Assembly (NCBI GenBank): GCA_946616385.1
Contig: CAMOIZ010000001.1
Location: 1 to 37,237 of the forward strand
DNA from: an uncultured Bacteroidales bacterium
GTDB lineage: Bacteria > Bacteroidota > Bacteroidia > Bacteroidales > UBA932
DNA length: 37,237 bases
Reading direction: 5' to 3'
Part shown: piece after piece, positions 32,123 through 37,237 of the stretch
How the letters are laid out: every line of letters starts with the position of its first letter
How positions within the stretch are numbered: the first letter of the stretch is position 1
Translations under genes and position numbers: made by a program
Notes under the pieces: model-generated
Databases searched by the model: none
The model's input: the letters and a program-made list of their open reading frames with translations, nothing else
Told to the model about the DNA's origin: nothing

Positions 32123-33284
32123 CGAATCGGTACGCCGCTTCCATCCCTGGGTTTTCTCGGGCGCAGTCGCACAAGTGTCGGGAAATCCCGCAGAAGGCGA
32201 CATAGTGGCAGTGTATTCGGCTGAAGGCGAGTATCTTGCATCCGGCCATTGGCAGATAGGATCAATCTCCGTGCGGATACTCTCGTTCGATGCGGATCCT
32301 GCGTCTCCAACTTTCTGGGAAGACTCCATCCGCGCGGCCTACGAGGCACGGAGAGCCATGGGGCTCACTGATTCCGGAACGACCAGCTGCTACCGTCTCG
32401 TGCACGGAGAGGGAGACGGCCTTCCCGGGCTGATAATCGACTGGTACGACGGCGTCTGTGTGCTGCAGGCCCATTCCGTGGGCATGTTCCGGGCCAAGAA
32501 CCAGATCTGCGAAGCCCTGAAAGCAGTGTATGGAGACGCTCTCAAAGCCGTCTACGACAAGAGCAGCGGCACAGCACCCTTCAAGGCGGGGCTGGAACTG
32601 GTGGACGGCTACCTTTGGAAGGCTCCCGGCTTTGAGTCGGGGGAGCAGGCTGTGCTTGAAAACGGCCATAAATTCCTCGTAAACTGGACAGAAGGGCAGA
32701 AGACCGGCTTCTTCCTAGACCAGCGCGAAAACCGCGCCCTGGTGGAACGTTACGCCCGTGGAAGGAACGTCCTCAATCTTTTCTGCTACACCGGAGGATT
32801 CTCCGTCTATGCTCTTGGCGGAGGTGCGGTGCACGTGGATTCCGTAGACAGTTCCGCAAAGGCCATGGCCATGGTAGACAGGAACATAGCGCTGAACGGC
32901 TTCGACTCCGGCCTGCACACATCGTATTGTGCCGATGCCATCGAACATCTGGCGTCCGTCGAAGACGGGAAATACGACCTTATAATCGTGGATCCTCCGG
33001 CATTCGCAAAGCACAGGGGAGCGCTGAAGAACGCCCTGCGCGCTTATCAGAGGCTGAATGCCAGGGCCATAGAAAAAGTAGCCCCCGGAGGATTCGTGTT
33101 CACCTTCTCATGTTCCCAGGTAGTAGACAAGGAATCTTTCGCTCTCGCCGTCTTTTCGGCGGCTGCAAGCACCGGACGCCGGGTCCGTATCCTCGACCGT
33201 CTCTGCCAGCCGGCAGATCATGCGGTGAATATCTACCACCCCGAAGGTGAATACCTCAAGGGGCTTCTTCTATATGTAGAATAG
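32091..33284 (+). CDS. rlmI: Class I rRNA large-subunit methyltransferase RlmI family
   Basis: A 397-residue SAM-dependent methyltransferase. N-terminal PUA domain (about 1-75, RRFHPWVFSGAV), then a middle EEHEE domain, then the Rossmann methyltransferase with LNLFCYTGGFSVYALGGG (motif I), VDSVDSSAKA, IIVDPPAFAKH (motif IV) and VFTFSCSQVV with the catalytic cysteine. These match RlmI, which makes m5C1962 in 23S rRNA. Start ATG at 32091 lies inside the exonuclease gene (32-base overlap). Last gene of the five-gene plus unit; its stop is 4 bp from the stop of the opposing gene. Confidence 0.92.
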   Translation: MTKVYLKKGRDESVRRFHPWVFSGAVAQVSGNPAEGDIVAVYSAEGEYLASGHWQIGSISVRILSFDADPASPTFWEDSIRAAYEARRAMGLTDSGTTSCYRLVHGEGDGLPGLIIDWYDGVCVLQAHSVGMFRAKNQICEALKAVYGDALKAVYDKSSGTAPFKAGLELVDGYLWKAPGFESGEQAVLENGHKFLVNWTEGQKTGFFLDQRENRALVERYARGRNVLNLFCYTGGFSVYALGGGAVHVDSVDSSAKAMAMVDRNIALNGFDSGLHTSYCADAIEHLASVEDGKYDLIIVDPPAFAKHRGALKNALRAYQRLNARAIEKVAPGGFVFTFSCSQVVDKESFALAVFSAAASTGRRVRILDRLCQPADHAVNIYHPEGEYLKGLLLYVE

Positions 33285-33288
33285 GGGC

Positions 33289-33828
33289 TCAGCGCTCCTT
33301 CTTGTGCAGCTTGCTGTAAAACTTTACACCACTCACAAGGCTGCCGAACTGCGACTTGGGCACGTCGGTCGCCCTGATGTATCCCTCTCTTTCCACGCTG
33401 AACATTAGCGAGTGGCTGAGAAGGGCTTTCCGGTGCGATACCTTCACGACCTCGAACTTGTCGTTCGGGAAACCGAAGGCGAGGCAGCCGATGAGTTCGA
33501 TCTCCGTACCGGGGGCCTGTTTGAAAAGTTCCTGCATCCTCTGCAGATTCGCGAGAGCCTCGGTGAGATTACTGCCGAGCGGAAGGAACAATTCGAAAGC
33601 AGGATCAAATAGAATCTGGACTACTTCGTCGCCGAATCCGAGATGTCCGACAGAGAGCCAGTAGGCATTTTTGCCGTCTTTCGGACTGTTGAAAACCTCA
33701 AACTCGCTTGCTACGTTTTCTTCGTCTTCAACGGTGGCAATTTCCAGTCTCTGGGGAATCTTGGACAACTGTGCATTAGCGTTCAGCGCCATCACAAGCA
33801 CGGTTAGAATGCAAAAAAACTTTTTCAT
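33289..33828 (-). CDS. Secreted protein of unknown function
   Basis: From the ATG at 33828 this encodes 179 residues with a Sec signal peptide (MKKFFCILTVLVMALNANAQ). A longer frame reading adds 19 residues before the signal peptide and is unlikely. The mature part has no cysteine-rich or catalytic motif; segments such as YWLSVGHLGFGDEVVQILFD and VSGVKFYSKLHKKER suggest a mixed alpha/beta periplasmic domain. It is 34 bp downstream of the flavin reductase gene and may be cotranscribed with it. I do not recognise the family. Confidence 0.7.
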   Translation of the reverse strand: MKKFFCILTVLVMALNANAQLSKIPQRLEIATVEDEENVASEFEVFNSPKDGKNAYWLSVGHLGFGDEVVQILFDPAFELFLPLGSNLTEALANLQRMQELFKQAPGTEIELIGCLAFGFPNDKFEVVKVSHRKALLSHSLMFSVEREGYIRATDVPKSQFGSLVSGVKFYSKLHKKER

Positions 33829-33862
33829 GCCTGAAAGATTTGCAATTATTGTACCAGTATTT

Positions 33863-34534
33863 TTATTCGATCTCCTTGCCGGCACCCCAGGCCTTTCCTA
33901 CAACATCTCCAAGAGCGCGGTAGCACACGCCTGCGGCATCGAAAACTATTGGTTTGAGAAGAGCGAGATCTACCTGGCCGGCCTCATTGAGAATGCTCTT
34001 GTCGGCGCTCTGGTTGACTACTTCGCCGATCAGGCATCCGTCCTTGAAACTGATGACCTTGCACTCGAGGGTGAGGGGGTACTCGTTGATGATGGGAGCG
34101 TTGACATTGGGGCTGGGGGTGACGGTGAAACCTGCCCTGGCAACTTTGTCGGGCACATTCTTGCCGCTCACCATTCCTAAATAGTCGCTCTCCTTGACGG
34201 TGCGCTCGTCGGCAAAGCTGACTGTGAAAGCTCCGGTGAGTTCAAGATTGTCGGTGGTCTGATGCTTGGAAAGGCTGATCACGATCTCCTTGGCATCGTA
34301 CTGACCGGCCCATGCGGCCATCATGACGTCGGGGTTCTTGTCTTTGTCCCAAGTGGCAATCATCACGCAAGGCTGAGGCGTGGTCACAAGGGCATGGTTG
34401 GGGCCGAAATTCTTGCGTCCGGCCACTTCCTGGAGTGGAGTGTTGTTCATGTTATCTGTTTGATTGTTGGTTTTGCCGGAATTTGTGCAACAGGCAAGTG
34501 CCAAAACAGCTGCGAACAGAGTGATGTGTTTCAT
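33863..34534 (-). CDS. Flavin reductase (flavoredoxin-like) domain protein with lipoprotein signal
   Basis: A 223-residue protein whose residues ~35-215 form a split-barrel FMN-binding flavin reductase/flavoredoxin domain: NHALVTTPQPCVMIATWDKD, WAGQYDAKEIVISLSKHQTT, LTGAFTVSFADE, SDYLGMVSGKNVPDK. Such proteins are normally cytoplasmic and lack a signal. Here residues 1-16 (MKHITLFAAVLALACC) form a lipoprotein signal with Cys15 or Cys16, followed by a polar linker. An internal ATG (34452, MNNTPLQEVAG) at the usual domain start could give a cytoplasmic form. The start at 34534 has a -7 box 18 bases upstream. Confidence 0.83.
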   Translation of the reverse strand: MKHITLFAAVLALACCTNSGKTNNQTDNMNNTPLQEVAGRKNFGPNHALVTTPQPCVMIATWDKDKNPDVMMAAWAGQYDAKEIVISLSKHQTTDNLELTGAFTVSFADERTVKESDYLGMVSGKNVPDKVARAGFTVTPSPNVNAPIINEYPLTLECKVISFKDGCLIGEVVNQSADKSILNEAGQVDLALLKPIVFDAAGVCYRALGDVVGKAWGAGKEIE

Positions 34535-34821
34535 TTTTGTTCAGTTTTACGGCAAATTTAGTCGGAATACGGTAGAATTGCAATAGGGGGGATGGGGAAA
34601 TAGTGATTTGTGCGTGGACTTCATATTGTGCCAAGTCCAAAACCCTGTGTTTTTGTCCGGGGACCTGGCGCATTTTTCCCGTTTTTTGCTGCAGGTCCTG
34701 AAGAGGGGAGCAGTGCTTACACAGGAAGGGTTTCGTCCATAATAGGACGCATAAGATGTATAAAATATAGAAATATACCACATTTTTTGTAAATTCACGG
34801 ACTATAATCATTATCCGTCTT
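34535..34821. other. Largest gene-free gap, with inverted repeat
   Basis: 287 bases between divergent genes. It holds the minus promoter at 34553-34560 and, on the plus side, a weak -7-like ATTTTTTG at 34782-34789. An inverted repeat GGACCTG (34661-34667) and CAGGTCC (34692-34698) encloses a T-rich loop. I see no ORF or tRNA. A small RNA or operator is possible but unsupported. Confidence 0.4.
34553..34560 (-). promoter_or_regulatory. Bacteroidota -7 box (TAAATTTG) for the flavin reductase gene
   Basis: Perfect TAnnTTTG on the minus strand, 18 bases before the ATG at 34534; predicted leader about 12 nt. Confidence 0.55.
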
Positions 34822-35019
34822 ATGGCACAACAGACATCCTACCCTTGCGAGAGCTGCAAGTTCCGCGCATCTTACGACAAGAATCCCAAGTCCTTGCTCG
34901 GGCGTTTCTGGCGCTGGCACATTAACTTCTGCCCGGGCTGGAAGAACTATTTCACCCATCAGGACGAGCAGACGAAGGCTGCGCTCCGGGAGAAATACCA
35001 TTTCGAGAAGTACAAGTAG
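34822..35019 (+). CDS. Small cysteine-containing protein (65 aa)
   Basis: A 65-residue soluble protein without signal peptide. Cysteines lie at 9, 12 (CESC) and 37 (NFCPGW), with His33 and several aromatics (GRFWRWHINFCPGW) that could complete a zinc or iron site. The charged C-terminal helix is KAALREKYHFEKY. I believe similar short proteins occur in other Bacteroidales, but the function is unknown. It has coding-like composition, is followed 6 bp later by the pyrophosphatase gene on the same strand, and is preceded by the only promoter-sized gap, so it probably leads that operon. Confidence 0.75.
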   Translation: MAQQTSYPCESCKFRASYDKNPKSLLGRFWRWHINFCPGWKNYFTHQDEQTKAALREKYHFEKYK

Positions 35020-35025
35020 AACAAC

Positions 35026-36156
35026 ATGCGATTGAATTTAAAGAAACTATTTGTCCTTGCCGCCATCTTCACAATATGCGGCTGCGTCACATCCTCGCTC
35101 GTTTCGTGCTCGAAAGGCGACGATGAGCACATCGTCCATTCCACACCCCTGCGCTCGATCATCACAGGCATGGACTATGGCGACGGAGTATTTGTCGTGG
35201 GGCACAAAAGCCCCGACTGTGATGCCGTCTGCTCGGCCATCACCTACGCCGACCTGCTGCAGCGTCTGGGGATCAACGCCCAGGCCCGGGTGGCGGGCAA
35301 GCTCATCTGCGAACCTCTCTATGTCATTCAGGAAGCAGGTATCAGCGCTCCTCCGATCCTGGAAGATGCCACTGGCCTGAACATGATCATGACCGACCAC
35401 AGCGAGTATGCGCAGGCGGTGAATGGCATGGCACAGGCCCGAGTCCTGCATGTCATCGACCACCATGGCACCGGCACAGTAACCACGGCGCATCCGCTGT
35501 TCTACTATGCCCTTCCTATCGGCTCCACCTGCACGATAATCGCTTCGATGTATGAAGAACTGGGCGAGAATCCCACGCCTACCCAGGCGCGGCTGATGCT
35601 CTCCGGCCTGCTTTCCGACACCGACAACCTTAAATCGACCACCACTACCGACACGGACCGCAAGTATTACTCCTGGCTGCTCGACCGCTCGGACATCACC
35701 GACGTTGAATCGTATTATGCCGCCATGAACAAGGCCCGGACCTCCTTCGACGGCATGACCGATGAAGATATCCTGCTCTCCGACTACAAGGAGTACGAGA
35801 TTGAGGGCGTGAAACTCGGCATCGGAAGTGTGCTCGCTAGCGAGAAACTGGGGGTTGAAGAGCTTTGCCGCCGGATGCGAGGGGTAATGCCCGCAGTCCG
35901 GGAGCAGCGTGGCCTCGACATGCTGTTCATGATGCTTGGAGACCGCGACGCGGGCCTCACCCACGTGCCCTTCTGCGGTGAAGGAGCAAAGATTGTTGCG
36001 GAGTACGCCTTCAAGAGTGCGGCCACGGAAGACGGCTGCATCGTCACGAGCTATATCCCCAGCCGGAAGGCCAATTTCGTCCCCGCCATAACGGAAGGGA
36101 TTGCTTATTGGAAGAATAAACCTGATGAGACTATGAAAATACACTTCCAGCCTTAA
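35026..36156 (+). CDS. Lipoprotein DHH/DHHA2 family II (Mn-type) inorganic pyrophosphatase
   Basis: A 376-residue DHH-superfamily phosphoesterase matching family II pyrophosphatases: VVGHKSPDCDAVCSA (His60, Asp64, Asp66), MTDHSE (Asp124), VIDHHG (DHH 145-147), SGLLSDTDNLKS (Asp198), and the DHHA2 substrate motif SRKANFVPAI near the C-terminus. It would hydrolyse pyrophosphate to two phosphates. Unlike usual members (~310 residues, cytoplasmic), it has an N-terminal lipoprotein signal with lipobox LVSC (Cys28) followed by SKGDDE, an acidic run like the Bacteroidota surface-export signal. Its stop shares one base with the polymerase start (TAATG). An alternative substrate, such as a nucleotide or polyphosphate ester, is possible. 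Confidence 0.87.
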   Translation: MRLNLKKLFVLAAIFTICGCVTSSLVSCSKGDDEHIVHSTPLRSIITGMDYGDGVFVVGHKSPDCDAVCSAITYADLLQRLGINAQARVAGKLICEPLYVIQEAGISAPPILEDATGLNMIMTDHSEYAQAVNGMAQARVLHVIDHHGTGTVTTAHPLFYYALPIGSTCTIIASMYEELGENPTPTQARLMLSGLLSDTDNLKSTTTTDTDRKYYSWLLDRSDITDVESYYAAMNKARTSFDGMTDEDILLSDYKEYEIEGVKLGIGSVLASEKLGVEELCRRMRGVMPAVREQRGLDMLFMMLGDRDAGLTHVPFCGEGAKIVAEYAFKSAATEDGCIVTSYIPSRKANFVPAITEGIAYWKNKPDETMKIHFQP

Positions 36157-37237
36157 TGCACCGCATCATCTTCCATATAGATGTGAACTCCGCGTTCCTC
36201 AGTTGGTCTGCGGTGAAGATGGTGCGCGAGGGGATGCCGGACATACGGCTGGTGCCTTCGGTGGTGTCCGGCGATCCTTCCGACCGCAGGAGCATCATCA
36301 CGGCCGCATCCATCCCTGCCAAGAAGCTGGGTATCAAGACGGCGCAGCCGGTGTCGATGGCGCTGCGCACATGCCCGTCGCTGGTGATTGTGAGAGGGGA
36401 CTGGGCCTGGTACAAAACCTGCTCGCAGGGCTTCATTTCCATCTGCCGGAGCTACTCCCCGGTGCTGCAACAGTTCTCCATCGACGAGTGCTTCATCGAC
36501 ATGACCTTCCGCTGCAAAGCGGGAAACGCCGTGGAAGTGGCCACCCGGCTCAAGGAAGAGGTAAAATCCAAGCTGGGATTCACAGTGAACGTGGGTATAG
36601 GTTCCAATAAGCTGCTGGCGAAGATGGCTTCCGACTTCGAGAAACCGGACAAAGTGCATACCCTCTGGGATAGCGAGGTGCAGGAAAAGATGTGGCCTCT
36701 GGGAGTGCGGGACCTTCTTTGGGTGGGGAAGAAGACCGAAGAACGCCTCACCGCGAACGGAATACATACCATAGGCCAGCTGGCACAACTCGGCATGGGC
36801 TCACTCACGCAATTGGTGGGGCAGAAGTTCGCCATGCAGCTGCACGAAAATGCCAACGGGCGGGACGACACCCCGGTGGAAACGGAGGTGCCCGAGGCCA
36901 AGAGTTACAGCGCCGAGCGCACCTTCTCCAAGGATCTGACGGATCCAAAGGACATCGACCGGGCGCTGTTCAATGTGGCCTGCATAGTCGCACACAGGAT
37001 CAGGCGCGACAAATTCCGGGCGTCGACGGTGTCGATGTTCATTAAATACAAGGACTTCTCGGTGGTGCAGAAGCAGTGCCGGACCGACCAGCCTACAGAC
37101 GTGACGGCCGTCATCCTGAACGAAGCCAGAAGGCTGCTCGCGGAGGTTTGGGACGGGCGGACTCCCATTCGGCAGGTGGGGCTTGGCGTGAGCAAACTCA
37201 CGCATGAATCGGCCATACAGATGTCCCTGTTCGAGGA
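36156..37237 (+). CDS. dinB: Y-family DNA polymerase (DinB/Pol IV-like), 3' end beyond window
   Basis: The first 360 codons of a translesion DNA polymerase; the frame is open at the window edge. The catalytic acids are in FHIDVNSAFLSW (Asp9 region) and FSIDECFIDM (about 109-118). The fingers segment SIITAASIPAKKLGIKTAQP, the thumb SNKLLAKMASDFEKP and helix-hairpin-helix region, and the little-finger domain SYSAERTFSKDL follow. IQMSLFE at the visible end fits a beta-clamp-binding peptide (QxxLF), so little may be missing. It overlaps the pyrophosphatase stop by one base. Induction by DNA damage is not evident from the sequence. Confidence 0.92.
   Translation, partial: MHRIIFHIDVNSAFLSWSAVKMVREGMPDIRLVPSVVSGDPSDRRSIITAASIPAKKLGIKTAQPVSMALRTCPSLVIVRGDWAWYKTCSQGFISICRSYSPVLQQFSIDECFIDMTFRCKAGNAVEVATRLKEEVKSKLGFTVNVGIGSNKLLAKMASDFEKPDKVHTLWDSEVQEKMWPLGVRDLLWVGKKTEERLTANGIHTIGQLAQLGMGSLTQLVGQKFAMQLHENANGRDDTPVETEVPEAKSYSAERTFSKDLTDPKDIDRALFNVACIVAHRIRRDKFRASTVSMFIKYKDFSVVQKQCRTDQPTDVTAVILNEARRLLAEVWDGRTPIRQVGLGVSKLTHESAIQMSLFE

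Noticed and set aside
1..37237. CRISPR array, tRNA/rRNA genes, insertion sequences or prophage
   Set aside because: No regular spaced repeats, no tRNA-like cloverleaf or CCA end noticed, and no transposase, integrase or phage structural gene in any supported frame.

Overview
The window is a gene-dense piece of a chromosome from the Bacteroidota, most likely order Bacteroidales. The grounds are Bacteroidota-type promoters (-7 box TAnnTTTG) in nearly every divergent gap, few Shine-Dalgarno sequences, many exported lipoproteins with acidic residues after the lipidated cysteine, a lipoprotein Omp85 protein of the TamL kind, and a DUF4491 protein. A gene that looks like cysteate synthase rather than ordinary threonine synthase would fit a sulfonolipid-making lineage such as Alistipes/Rikenellaceae, but genus is inference. 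I see no rRNA, tRNA, CRISPR array, IS element or phage gene. No gap between genes exceeds 300 bp; the largest is 287 bp (34535-34821).

Layout. (1) 1-1426, minus: SpoU-type RNA methyltransferase then a cytoplasmic GH13 alpha-amylase cut by the window edge. (2) 1485-3656, plus: TamL. (3) 3658-6086, minus: GNAT-like protein then RarA. (4) 6184-7331, plus: two small exported, probably outer-membrane beta-barrel proteins. (5) 7328-12468, minus: pectinesterase lipoprotein, RlmD, Na+/Ca2+ antiporter and the cysteate synthase-like PLP enzyme. (6) 12508-17613, plus: cardiolipin synthase, S41 protease lipoprotein, GH92 alpha-mannosidase lipoprotein. (7) 17610-26299, minus: nine genes with junctions between +10 and -13 nt. 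These are an alarmone synthetase, a cytidylate-kinase-like protein, an alarmone hydrolase, an APH-fold kinase, a Cache/SpoIIE/HATPase switch protein, a STAS protein, an aminotransferase, an exported C1 peptidase and phosphatidylserine synthase. (8) 26348-26926, plus: MntP. (9) 26919-27284, minus: DUF4491. (10) 27338-33284, plus: NapH-NapG-like polyferredoxin fusion, Tat-exported aldo/keto reductase with ferredoxin domain, unknown membrane-anchored protein, RNase D-like exonuclease, RlmI. (11) 33289-34534, minus: flavin reductase with a lipoprotein signal and a secreted protein of unknown function. (12) 34822-37237, plus: 65-residue cysteine protein, lipoprotein family II pyrophosphatase, Y-family DNA polymerase running off the end.

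Main points for follow-up. First, the operon at 20705-26299 joins (p)ppGpp-type synthesis and hydrolysis to a complete two-gene partner switch, in a phylum where the classic SigB output of such switches is not expected. Second, a ~121-bp palindromic element with 18-bp inverted ends lies in frame in the polyferredoxin gene, exactly at the joint between its NapH-like and NapG-like halves. Third, six genes have a -7 box only 4-8 nt before the start codon, predicting leaderless transcripts. Fourth, all five convergent gene pairs abut or overlap at their stop codons, leaving no room for terminators. Fifth, two normally cytoplasmic enzymes (family II pyrophosphatase and flavin reductase) carry lipoprotein signals.
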